13,775 nt of DNA from an uncultured Zoogloea sp. (GTDB lineage: Bacteria > Pseudomonadota > Gammaproteobacteria > Burkholderiales > Rhodocyclaceae). Of the stretch, positions 1 to 6,579 are shown piece by piece (position 1 is the stretch's first letter; every line of letters begins with the position of its first letter). The position numbers and the translations under genes are program-made. Below the pieces are notes generated by a model. The model was not told where the DNA came from and made no database searches. It saw only the letters and a program-made list of their open reading frames with translations. The stretch spans positions 1 to 13,775 of the forward strand of contig CALBTT010000119.1 of the NCBI GenBank assembly GCA_937967645.1, in the 5' to 3' direction.

Positions 1-341
1 TGGCCGGCCTGCTGGAGCTGGTCGGCCCGGCCGTACTGCTCGAGATCCTGCTGGAAGGGCGCATCCTGTCGGCCGCCGAAGCCCTCGCCAAGGGCCTGCT
101 GACCCGTGTGGTGGCGGACGGCGAGGTGGAGGCCGAGGCTGCGGCCACCGCTGCCCGGATCATGAAGGGCGCTCCCCTGGTGGCGCGCTGGCACAAGCAG
201 TGGGTGCATCGCTTGATGCAGGGCACACCCCTGACCCTCGACGAAAAACGGTCAGCTTTCGACTTCCTCGCCACCGCCGACTACAAGGAAGGACTCGACG
301 CCTTCCTGGCCAAGCGCAGCCCCCGCTTCACCGGGCGGTAG
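1..341 (+). CDS. Enoyl-CoA hydratase/isomerase family protein, C-terminal part
   Basis: Only the last 112 codons are present; the frame is open from base 3 and the 5' part lies outside the window. The visible segment matches the end of the crotonase fold. A stretch reading LLEILLEGRILSAAEALAKG, followed by a hydrophobic LLTRVV strand, is the usual region after the active-site loops, where the family has the L-T-G-R-x-x-S/x-A-x-E-A-x-x-x-G-L-V signature. The rest is the helical trimerisation tail. Crotonase-family enzymes act on acyl-CoA thioesters, typically in beta-oxidation or aromatic/fatty acid breakdown, in the cytoplasm. The oxyanion-hole residues and the catalytic acids lie upstream, so hydratase cannot be told from isomerase or a degenerate member. 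No gene follows it closely, so it appears to end its transcription unit. Confidence 0.8.
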   Translation, partial: AGLLELVGPAVLLEILLEGRILSAAEALAKGLLTRVVADGEVEAEAAATAARIMKGAPLVARWHKQWVHRLMQGTPLTLDEKRSAFDFLATADYKEGLDAFLAKRSPRFTGR

Positions 342-376
342 CGCGGCCCCCAGGCGCTCCGCATAGCACAGTCAGG

Positions 377-402
377 TTACGCAGATCACCTTCCGCGCGT
401 AA
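377..402. promoter_or_regulatory. Weak inverted repeat in the upstream region of the hemerythrin gene
   Basis: The 191-bp gap 342-532 has no gene. It holds TTACGC at 377-382 and its complement GCGTAA at 397-402, with 14 nt between. Further down are a 12-bp perfect palindrome TCGCGCGCGCGA (422-433) and an AT-rich stretch with a TATAAA-like -10 candidate at 450-455, which lacks a good -35 box at the right distance. The arms could be an operator for the hemerythrin gene, but 6-bp arms arise often by chance in GC-rich DNA. No known regulator motif (for example FNR TTGAT-N4-ATCAA) is seen. Confidence 0.18.
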
Positions 403-532
403 CTCGGGCAAAATACGGGTCTCGCGCGCGCGAAATAATGACAAATAGATATAAACTTACCCCTCCGCGCTCCTGCAGCACCCCTGGCCGTGCGTCCCCA
501 ACCAATCGGCCGGCCCCTTCGGAAGGACAGCA

Positions 533-997
533 ATGGCATATCTCTCTTGGTCATCCGACCTGGATACCGGCATTGTCGAGATCGACAATCAGCACAAGCA
601 GATCATGGATTTCATCAACCGCCTCCATGACGCCCGCCAGAACGCGGACCGGGGCAACATCGTCGCGGTGGTGGACGACCTGGTGGAATACACCCTGTCC
701 CACTTTGCCTTCGAAGAGTGCCTGATGGAGGACGCCGGCTACGAGTTCGTGCGCGGCCACAAGAAGGTCCATGAACTCTTCGTGCGGCGGGTGAATGGCT
801 TCGTCGAGCGCCTGTCAAAAGGCGAAGACATCAGCCACGAACTGCACAGCCTGCTGCACCGCTGGCTGTTCAGCCACATCCGCCACGACGACTCGGCCTA
901 CGTCGCGGCGGTCCGCCCCAAGATGCAGGTCCTCACCGAGACCAAGGCGCCGGGCGGCTGGCTGGCCCGCTCCATGAAACGCTTCTTTGGCGGCTGA
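533..997 (+). CDS. Bacteriohemerythrin (O2-binding di-iron protein)
   Basis: This 154-residue single-domain protein has the full hemerythrin ligand set by position: H21 (DNQHKQ), H57 and E61 (SHFAFEE), H76 and H80 (GHKKVH), H115 and D120 (HIRHDD). All seven ligands of the non-heme di-iron centre are thus present. Family members bind O2 reversibly in the cytoplasm. Roles suggested for them are O2 delivery to oxidases or mono-oxygenases, O2 buffering in microaerobic bacteria and, when fused to other domains, sensing. No signalling domain is fused here; the last ~25 residues are a short basic tail. The ATG at 533 is preceded by GGAAGGA about 6 nt upstream, which decides the start over an upstream out-of-frame ATG at 438. 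The gene appears monocistronic and converges on the TauE gene. Confidence 0.93.
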   Translation: MAYLSWSSDLDTGIVEIDNQHKQIMDFINRLHDARQNADRGNIVAVVDDLVEYTLSHFAFEECLMEDAGYEFVRGHKKVHELFVRRVNGFVERLSKGEDISHELHSLLHRWLFSHIRHDDSAYVAAVRPKMQVLTETKAPGGWLARSMKRFFGG

Positions 998-1013
998 GGT
1001 CCGGACCGCAGCC
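992..1013. terminator. Hairpin between convergent genes, possible bidirectional terminator
   Basis: GGCTG (992-996) pairs with CAGCC (1009-1013). An A/G mismatch follows, then GGT (998-1000) pairs with ACC (1005-1007) around a CCGG loop. The hairpin covers the hemerythrin stop codon and sits in the 17-bp gap before the TauE stop on the other strand. Its symmetry and place fit a shared terminator. There is no T-tract on either side, so a classical intrinsic mechanism is doubtful. Confidence 0.35.
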
Positions 1014-1014
1014 T

Positions 1015-1821
1015 TCAGGTGCTCAGCACGGTGTGCAGCATCTTCGTGGACAGCAGCACCAGCACGCCGGCGAAGATCTTCTTGAGTGTCGCCACCGGCA
1101 GCTTGTGGGCCAGCCTGGCGCCGATGGGCGCCGTGAAGCTCGACAGGGCGCTGAGCAGGATCAGCGCCGGCAGATAGACATAGCCGGCCGACCACTCCGG
1201 CAACCCGCCCGACCCCCAACCATTGATCAGGTAGCCCACCGCCCCCGCCACCGCGATGGGCAACCCGATCGCGGCGCTGGTGCCGATGGCGTTCTGCATC
1301 TTGACGTTGCACCAGGTCATGAAGGGCACCGACAGCGAACCGCCACCGATCGCCACCAGCGCCGAGATCACCCCGATCGCCCCACCCACCCCGGCCAGCC
1401 CGGCCGTACCCGGCAATTCACGGGAGGGCTTGGGCTTGACGTTGAGAATCATCTGCAGGGCCACGTAGGCCATGAAACAGCCAAAGAAGATGGCCAGCGG
1501 CGTGGTCGGCACCCGGGAGGCGATGAAGGTCCCGCCGAAGGTGCCCAGCAGCACGCCCGGCGCCACGCCCCGGACGATGTCCCAGCGCACCGCGCCGTGC
1601 TTGTGGTGGGCGCGCAGGCTGGCCACCGAGGTCACCACGATGGCCGCCATCGACGTTCCCAGGGCCAGGTGCACCAGGTGTTCCCGCGGCACACCCTGGG
1701 CGGCGAACAGGGTCGTCAGGATGGGGACCATGATGCCGCCGCCGCCAACCCCCAGCAGTCCCGCAAAAAAGCCCACGAAAGCCCCCAGGGCCAGGTAGGC
1801 CACCAACCATTCGATACCCAT
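1015..1821 (-). CDS. TauE/SafE-family (sulfite exporter-like) membrane protein
   Basis: This 268-residue, strongly hydrophobic protein has the two-repeat layout of the TauE/SafE family. The N-terminal helix carries the glycine-rich LLGVGGGGIMVPIL motif at residues 22-35. A second related motif, ALVAIGGGSLSVPF, lies in the second half at about residues 157-170. Both are the signature of this family of inner-membrane transporters, with about seven to eight membrane spans here and the usual length of 250-270 residues. Members export sulfite, sulfoacetate or other organosulfonates, but most are uncharacterised; nothing nearby fixes the substrate. It starts 5 bp after the stop of the EVE-domain gene, so the two are probably co-transcribed. 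The ribosome-binding site is weak, which fits translational coupling. Confidence 0.9.
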   Translation of the reverse strand: MGIEWLVAYLALGAFVGFFAGLLGVGGGGIMVPILTTLFAAQGVPREHLVHLALGTSMAAIVVTSVASLRAHHKHGAVRWDIVRGVAPGVLLGTFGGTFIASRVPTTPLAIFFGCFMAYVALQMILNVKPKPSRELPGTAGLAGVGGAIGVISALVAIGGGSLSVPFMTWCNVKMQNAIGTSAAIGLPIAVAGAVGYLINGWGSGGLPEWSAGYVYLPALILLSALSSFTAPIGARLAHKLPVATLKKIFAGVLVLLSTKMLHTVLST

Positions 1822-1826
1822 TGATT

Positions 1827-2306
1827 TCAGTCCAGTAGATCAGAAGCGCCGAGCAGCTGCCCGACGATGAAGCGCCATTCCGCCGGCTCCACCGGCGTGA
1901 TGGAGAGGCGGTTGCCGCGTGCGAGGACGCGCATATTCTCCAGTTCCGGGTGACGGCGCAACTCGGGCAAACCCAGGAGCCGCGTCTTGCGCACGAAGGC
2001 CACATCCACATGCATCCAGCGCGGATTCTCCCGCGTGGCCTTGGGGTCGTGGTAGCGATGGGCCGGGTCGAACTGGGTCTCGTCCGGATAGGCGGTGGAC
2101 GCCACCCGGGCCACCCCGGCGATGCCCGGCTCGGCGCAGCCCGAATGGTAGAACAGCACCCCGTCACCCACCTGCATCTGGTCGCGCATGAAATTGCGCG
2201 CCTGGTAATTGCGGACGCCGTACCACGGCACGGTCTGGCCCGGCCGGGCCTGGAGGTCGTCGATGGACACATCGTCCGGTTCGGACTTCATCAGCCAATA
2301 GCGCAT
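1827..2306 (-). CDS. EVE domain-containing protein
   Basis: This 159-residue protein is a stand-alone EVE domain (COG2947, relative of thymocyte nuclear protein 1). The start MRYWLMKSEPDD has the family's KSEP motif. WYGVRNYQARN at residues 28-38 and GDGVLFYHS at 47-55 are the other hallmark blocks. EVE domains share the PUA-like fold of YTH and ASCH domains and are thought to bind modified bases in DNA or RNA; the partner of this protein is unknown. The frame stays open upstream to 2918, but homology begins only at the ATG ending at base 2306. That ATG has AGGAG about 7 nt upstream on the minus strand, so this start is chosen. The upstream extension overlaps the MscS gene antisense and is rejected. 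Confidence 0.92.
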   Translation of the reverse strand: MRYWLMKSEPDDVSIDDLQARPGQTVPWYGVRNYQARNFMRDQMQVGDGVLFYHSGCAEPGIAGVARVASTAYPDETQFDPAHRYHDPKATRENPRWMHVDVAFVRKTRLLGLPELRRHPELENMRVLARGNRLSITPVEPAEWRFIVGQLLGASDLLD

Positions 2307-2418
2307 GAGGGACTCCTGTTTGCCTGTCCGGTAGTGTGCGGTGGCCGAAATTGTGGCATACATGCGGCGGCGATCCGCGCTGCCGTTGCGGCAGGTGCAC
2401 ATCCGAAAGGCCGGCTCC
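2307..2418. promoter_or_regulatory. Divergent promoter region for the EVE/TauE pair and the MscS gene
   Basis: This 112-bp spacer lies between two genes read in opposite directions, so it must hold promoters for both unless they are read from further away. It is slightly less GC-rich in the middle (GAAATTGTGGCATACAT). The best minus-strand -10 candidate is CACAAT (complement of 2350-2355), with no matching -35 box. No convincing sigma-70 pair is seen for the plus strand. The inference rests on gene arrangement. Confidence 0.4.
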
Positions 2419-4080
2419 ATGCGTCTCACCTCATCCCTGTGCAGCAGGCTGTCCCCCCGCCCCGTCATGTGGCGCCTCATCCTGGGCGGCTGGCTGCTCG
2501 CCCTTGCCATGCTGCTCGGCGCCACCACGCCAGCCCTCGCGGCGGACCCCGCCGCCACCCCGGCGGAGGCCGAGCTGGTACTGATGAACCGCAGCGTGGT
2601 GCGCTTTCGCACCAGCGTGCTCGGCTCGCCCCCGGCCCAGCGGGCGGAGCGGGGTGCCCGCAACCTGACGGCGATCCTGGCCCGCAACGAGAGCGATGAG
2701 GTCCGGGCGCAGCCCAACGAGGTCGGCAACCTGATCCTGGTGGGTGACCAGCTCGCCTTCATCCTGTCACCGGACGACGCCGACAAGCTCTCCGGCGAGA
2801 CCCTGCCCACCCTTACCGACAAGACCCTCGACGCCCTGCGCACGGTGATCGCCGAGTCCCGCGAGAGCCGGGACAGCGAGGCCCTGCTCAAGGGTCTGGC
2901 CATCAGCGCGGTGGCCACGGCGGTGCTGATCCTGCTGATCTACATCCTGAACCGCCTGCACCGCTGGATCGGCGAACACCTGCATACCGCCGTGGAGCGC
3001 GGCGCGGAACGCCTGCGCCTGGCCGGCGCGGAGCTGATCCGCCGCGACCGCATCCTGGTGGCAGTAGGCAGGGTCACCCATGCGGTTTACTGGCTGCTGG
3101 TGGTGGTGCTGGTTTATGCCTGGCTCGGCGTGGTGCTGGCCCGCTTCCCCTACACCCGGGCGTGGGGCGAAAGGCTCAGCCAGTACCTGCTCGGGGTGAT
3201 CGCCGACCTGGGCGGAGGCATCCTGGGCACCCTGCCCAACCTGCTCATCGCAGGCCTGATGTTCCTCATCGCCCGCGGCGTGGTCGGCCTGCTGAAGCCC
3301 CTGTTCGACCATGTCGCCGCGGGCCAGGCCGGCATCGGCTGGCTGGACCAGGATACCGTCGAGCCGACCCGCAAGATCGCCAACATCCTCATCTGGATCT
3401 TCGCCCTGGTGATGGCCTACCCCTATCTTCCCGGCTCCCATACCGAGGCCTTCAAGGGCATGTCGGTGCTGATCGGCCTGATGGTCTCCCTGGGTGCCTC
3501 GAGCATCGTCGGGCAGGGCGCCAGCGGGCTCATCCTGATGTATTCGCGCACCCTGCGCTGCGGCGAGTACGTGAAGATCGGCGAACATGAGGGCACCATC
3601 GTCGGCATCAACCTGTTCACCACCCGCCTGCGCACCGGCCGCGGGGCGGAGATCACCCTGCCCAACGCGATGATCGTCGGCAGCGCGACCCGCAACTACT
3701 CGCGCACCGTGAACGGCGAGGGCTTCATGCTGGATACCAGCGTCACCATCGGCTACGACACCCCGTGGCGCCAGGTCGAAGCCATGCTCAAGGAAGCCGC
3801 CCGGCGGACCCCCGGGATACTCGCGGAGCCGGCCCCCCGGGTGTTCCAGACCGCCCTGTCGGACTTCTATCCCGAATACTGCCTGGTCGCGCAGGCCACC
3901 CCGCTCGGCGCCGCGCCGCGGGCCGAGGTGCTGAGCCGGCTGCATGCCAGCATCCAGGACGTCTTCAACGAGTATGGCGTCCAGATCATGTCGCCCCACT
4001 ACATCGACGACCCCGAATCCGGAAAGGTGGTTCCTCCCGGACGCTGGTATCCGGCGCCTGCCCACAAGGAGGAAAGCTGA
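2419..4080 (+). CDS. MscS-family mechanosensitive ion channel with periplasmic N-terminal domain
   Basis: This 553-residue protein begins with a likely signal peptide ending in ALA (about residue 41). A ~110-residue periplasmic segment follows, then about five membrane helices (near residues 155-180, 219-241, 256-292, 320-338 and 348-375). The last helix is Gly/Ala/Ser-rich (GLMVSLGASSIVGQGASGLI) like the pore-lining TM3 of MscS. It is followed by the beta domain, with RCGEYVKIGEHEGTIVGIN, the TTRLRT strand and ITLPNAMI, and a C-terminal alpha/beta part with SPHY at the end. Such channels open under membrane tension to release solutes on hypo-osmotic shock; the extra N-terminal region places it among the larger MscS-like proteins rather than minimal MscS. 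ATG 2419 has GAAAGG about 9 nt upstream. The frame is open from GTG 2341, and ATG 2467 is a second candidate giving a shorter signal peptide. Confidence 0.9.
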   Translation: MRLTSSLCSRLSPRPVMWRLILGGWLLALAMLLGATTPALAADPAATPAEAELVLMNRSVVRFRTSVLGSPPAQRAERGARNLTAILARNESDEVRAQPNEVGNLILVGDQLAFILSPDDADKLSGETLPTLTDKTLDALRTVIAESRESRDSEALLKGLAISAVATAVLILLIYILNRLHRWIGEHLHTAVERGAERLRLAGAELIRRDRILVAVGRVTHAVYWLLVVVLVYAWLGVVLARFPYTRAWGERLSQYLLGVIADLGGGILGTLPNLLIAGLMFLIARGVVGLLKPLFDHVAAGQAGIGWLDQDTVEPTRKIANILIWIFALVMAYPYLPGSHTEAFKGMSVLIGLMVSLGASSIVGQGASGLILMYSRTLRCGEYVKIGEHEGTIVGINLFTTRLRTGRGAEITLPNAMIVGSATRNYSRTVNGEGFMLDTSVTIGYDTPWRQVEAMLKEAARRTPGILAEPAPRVFQTALSDFYPEYCLVAQATPLGAAPRAEVLSRLHASIQDVFNEYGVQIMSPHYIDDPESGKVVPPGRWYPAPAHKEES

Positions 4081-4164
4081 CGCATCATGCCGATGCCTGC
4101 CGACCCCGGCGCATGCCCTGGGGTATGATCCCGGGTTGCCCCAAGACTGCCGCCAGGAGCCCCC

Positions 4165-4398
4165 ATGAGTACATCCCCCGAGCGCCGCAAGAACCTCAGC
4201 CTGCGTGAGTTGGTGGACAAGGCCTACCTCATCATCGAGCCCTTCTTCGACCCGGCCAACGCCTGGAACGGCCAGTCCCTGGAGCACCTCGCCTACCGGG
4301 TGGTCCGCGAGAATCTGCCGGACATCGCGCCGGCGGACGTGCAGATCATCGTTTCCGCCGCGACCCGCATCTACCGCAGCAAGCACTCATCCCAGTAA
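4165..4398 (+). CDS. Small conserved-type hypothetical protein (77 aa)
   Basis: The ATG is preceded by AGGAG at a good distance. The gene ends 6 bp before the EamA transporter start, so it is very likely real and co-transcribed with that transporter. The product has no signal peptide or membrane span. After a charged start it is mostly helical in appearance, with aromatic and acidic patches (AYLIIEPFFDPANAWNG) and an amphipathic C-terminal helix rich in alternating hydrophobic residues (ADVQIIVSAATRIYRSK). No family or function is recognised. A TATGAT hexamer at 4124-4129 and a small imperfect GC hairpin around it (4116-4135) lie in the 84-bp gap after the MscS gene. The first could be a -10 box and the second a weak terminator, but neither has its usual partner element. 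Confidence 0.75.
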   Translation: MSTSPERRKNLSLRELVDKAYLIIEPFFDPANAWNGQSLEHLAYRVVRENLPDIAPADVQIIVSAATRIYRSKHSSQ

Positions 4399-4404
4399 GG
4401 CCCG

Positions 4405-5274
4405 GTGACCCCGCTGTTGACCCGCCTCTTTCCACTGCTGTTCGTGCTCCTGTGGAGCACCGGCTTCATCGGCGCCAAGTACGGCCTGCCCTACGCCGAG
4501 CCCCTCAGCTTCCTGTGCGCCCGCTACGTGCTGGTGATCGCCCTGATGGGCATGTTGGCCCTGGCCACCCGTGCGCCGTGGCCGAAAGACCCGCGCCAAT
4601 GGTTCCACATCGCGCTCACCGGGGTGCTCGTCCACGCGGTCTACCTGGGAGGCGTGTTCACCGCCATCCGCCACGGCCTGCCGGCGGGGATCACCGCCCT
4701 GGTGGTCGGCCTGCAGCCGCTGCTCACCGCACTGGGCGCCGGCGCCCTGCTGGGTGAAAAGGTATTGCCGCGCCAGTGGATCGGCCTGGTGGCCGGCTTT
4801 GCCGGCGTCGGGCTGGTCGTCGCCCACAAGGTCGCCGCCGCCACCGCCCTGCCGGCACTCGGCGCCATGCTCGTGCCGGCGGTGGTCGCCCTGCTCGGCA
4901 TCACCCTTGGCACCCTGTACCAGAAGCGCTTCTGCCCCGGTTTCGACCTGCGCACCGGTTCGGTGATCCAGTTCCTGCCCACCCTCGCCCTGTCGGCCCT
5001 GGTCGCCAGCCAGACCGAGGGCATGGTCATCGAGTGGTCCGGCCAGTTCGTCTTTGCGCTGCTGTGGCTGGTGCTGGTGCTGTCAGTCGGCGCCGTCAGC
5101 CTGCTCAACCTGCTGATCCGCAGCGGCAGCGCGGTGAATGTGGCCAGCCTGTTCTACCTGACGCCGCCCACCACCGCCCTGATCGCCTGGGCCGCCTTCG
5201 GTGAGACCCTCACCGGGCTGGCCCTCGCCGGCATGGGACTGAGCGTCTTCGGCGTGTGGCTGGCACGCCGATGA
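4405..5274 (+). CDS. EamA/DMT-superfamily transporter
   Basis: This 289-residue protein is composed almost wholly of about ten hydrophobic helices arranged as two EamA repeats (roughly residues 5-135 and 150-285). It opens with FVLLWSTGFIGAKYGL, the typical first helix of drug/metabolite transporters, which in this family commonly reads LLWSxxFxxxKxxL. Each repeat ends in the usual Gly/Ala-rich helix. The family exports amino acids, metabolites or drugs through the inner membrane; the substrate cannot be read from sequence. The start is GTG at 4405, with AAGG just upstream overlapping the previous stop region. The stop overlaps the ruvC start by 4 bp (ATGA, 5271-5274), indicating translational coupling to an unrelated DNA-repair gene. 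Confidence 0.9.
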   Translation: MTPLLTRLFPLLFVLLWSTGFIGAKYGLPYAEPLSFLCARYVLVIALMGMLALATRAPWPKDPRQWFHIALTGVLVHAVYLGGVFTAIRHGLPAGITALVVGLQPLLTALGAGALLGEKVLPRQWIGLVAGFAGVGLVVAHKVAAATALPALGAMLVPAVVALLGITLGTLYQKRFCPGFDLRTGSVIQFLPTLALSALVASQTEGMVIEWSGQFVFALLWLVLVLSVGAVSLLNLLIRSGSAVNVASLFYLTPPTTALIAWAAFGETLTGLALAGMGLSVFGVWLARR

Positions 5275-5840
5275 AGATCCAGGGCCCCGCCGCCTCGGCC
5301 ACCGTCGCCACGCGCATCCTGGGCATCGACCCCGGCCTGCGCATCACCGGCTTCGGCCTCATCGACACCCTGGGCAGCCAGCTGCGCTACGTGGCCAGCG
5401 GCTGCATCAAGACCGGCGAGGGCAGCCTGCCGGAACGGCTCAAGATCATCCTGGCCGGCGTCCAGGAGGTCATCGACACCTACCGCCCCGACCAGGTGGC
5501 GGTGGAGATCGTCTTCGTCAACGTCAATCCCCAGTCCACCCTGCTCCTCGGCCAGGCCCGCGGCGCGGCCATCTGTGGCGCCGTCTCGCGCGACCTGCCG
5601 GTGGCCGAGTACACAGCCCTGCAGGTCAAGCAGGCGGTGGTGGGCCACGGCAAGGCCGCCAAGGAGCAGGTCAGCCACATGGTGCAACGCCTGCTGAGCC
5701 TCGACGGCGCCCCCTCCGCCGACGCCGCCGACGCCCTGGGCTGTGCCATCTGTCATGCCCATGGCAGCAGCGGCCTGGCGGCCATGACCGGGGGCGGCAC
5801 CCGCAAGCGCGGCAGCCGCCTGACCTTGCAGCAGCGCTGA
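5271..5840 (+). CDS. ruvC: Crossover junction endodeoxyribonuclease RuvC
   Basis: This 189-residue Holliday-junction resolvase cuts four-way DNA junctions, working with the RuvAB branch-migration motor in the cytoplasm. The RNase H-like active site is complete: D20 in LGIDPGL, E79 in VEIVFVNVNPQST, and D151 and D154 in DAADAL. Other family blocks are LLLGQARGAA (residues 91-100) and QVKQAVVGHGKAAKEQV (118-134), the latter in a style common in betaproteobacteria. The ATG overlaps the transporter stop. This start gives an N-terminal extension of about 13 Ala/Thr-rich residues before TRILGIDPG; no later ATG/GTG start is available without losing the first catalytic Asp. ruvA and ruvB, which often follow, are not next to it; the contractile-tail operon is. 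Confidence 0.97.
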   Translation: MKIQGPAASATVATRILGIDPGLRITGFGLIDTLGSQLRYVASGCIKTGEGSLPERLKIILAGVQEVIDTYRPDQVAVEIVFVNVNPQSTLLLGQARGAAICGAVSRDLPVAEYTALQVKQAVVGHGKAAKEQVSHMVQRLLSLDGAPSADAADALGCAICHAHGSSGLAAMTGGGTRKRGSRLTLQQR

Positions 5841-6009
5841 GCGCGCACCAGCGCCCTCCCCGGCGGGCCGGGAAGCGACGCCCTTCATAGCCGCAGACAT
5901 TCACGCGTACGCAAAACGCATCGACATTTCTATCGCACCTCCCTGATCCGGCACCTAAGATTCAACAACGCGGGTAGCCATAACCAACGCATAAGCGCGG
6001 GGAGACACT
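5841..6009 (+). promoter_or_regulatory. Leader region of the contractile injection operon
   Basis: This 169-bp gap is clearly poorer in GC than the genes on both sides and is the only sizeable gap ahead of the tail operon, so the operon promoter is probably here. Candidate boxes are TCGACA (5921-5926, five of six to the -35 consensus) and TAAGAT (5956-5961, four of six to -10), but their 29-nt separation is too long for one sigma-70 promoter. At 5859-5872, just after ruvC, CCCGG/CCGGG can form a five-pair hairpin without a T-tract. An 8-bp palindrome GCGTACGC lies at 5905-5912. The GTG start at 6010 is preceded by GGGGAGA. Confidence 0.4.
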
Positions 6010-6579
6010 GTGATCGATGTATCACTGAAGTTCCTGATCGACGAGCTCAACGGCTACCTGCAGCGCCGCCTCGACGCCAGCTTCGGACAAGCCACCCTGG
6101 GTGCGCTGGTCGATGACAAGGGCAACTGGACACTCGCCGAGGACAGCCTGCGCATGTGCCTGTTCCAGATCGAGGAGGAGCGCGTCGCCCGCATGCCGGC
6201 CCCCCAGCAGATGCTGATGGATGGCCGCCACGTCGTCCTGCCTCCCCCCCTCACGATCAACCTGGTGGTGCTCGTCGCCGCCCGCTTCAGCCAGTACCAC
6301 GAGGGGCTGCGCATGCTGGGGCTGGTCCTCACCCACTTCCAGGCCCACCCCTTATTCACGGCCGCCACCCACCCCGGACTCCCCGCCAGCCTCGACCGGC
6401 TGTCCGTGGAGCTGATCAATTACGGCCCCGAGCAGGCCAACCAGATGTGGGCCTGCCTGGGCGCCCGTCACCTGCCGTCGGTCGTATACCGGATACGCAT
6501 GTTGAGCCTGCAGGACACCGAGCCCACCCAGGTGGCCATGCCGGTCATCCACATCACCACCCGCACTGAGCCGCGATGA
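6010..6579 (+). CDS. DUF4255 / Pvc16-type tail terminator protein of an eCIS
   Basis: This 189-residue protein fits the DUF4255 (Pvc16 N-terminal) family over nearly its whole length. It starts with a helix of the DVSLKFLIDELNGYL type and continues with strands holding PPPLTINLVVLVAARFSQY. A helical LRMLGLVLTHFQAHPLFTA block follows, then LSVELINYGPEQANQMWACLG, where the family commonly has a Glu-x-x-N-x-W pattern. In Afp and PVC particles this protein caps the end of sheath and tube far from the baseplate and fixes particle length. It is the first gene of the operon, which is usual for many eCIS loci. Start is GTG with GGGGAGA upstream; the stop overlaps the next gene's ATG (ATGA, 6576-6579). 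Confidence 0.88.
   Translation: MIDVSLKFLIDELNGYLQRRLDASFGQATLGALVDDKGNWTLAEDSLRMCLFQIEEERVARMPAPQQMLMDGRHVVLPPPLTINLVVLVAARFSQYHEGLRMLGLVLTHFQAHPLFTAATHPGLPASLDRLSVELINYGPEQANQMWACLGARHLPSVVYRIRMLSLQDTEPTQVAMPVIHITTRTEPR

Noticed and set aside
2307..2918. N-terminal extension of the EVE-domain frame to base 2918
   Set aside because: Family homology and a good ribosome-binding site both place the start at 2306; the extension is antisense to the MscS signal peptide and periplasmic region.
2767..4386. A 539-codon minus-strand frame opposite the MscS gene and the small 77-aa gene
   Set aside because: Covers clear plus-strand genes; composition (Gly, Gln, Asp, His rich) and lack of motifs mark it as a shadow.
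5859..5872. GC hairpin after ruvC as an intrinsic terminator
   Set aside because: Only a five-pair stem with a 4-nt loop and no T-tract; kept only as a remark in the leader region.
5949..5964. Sigma-54-like site CGGCAC-N4/5-ATTCA upstream of the tail operon
   Set aside because: The -24 half is close, but the invariant GC at -12 is TC here.
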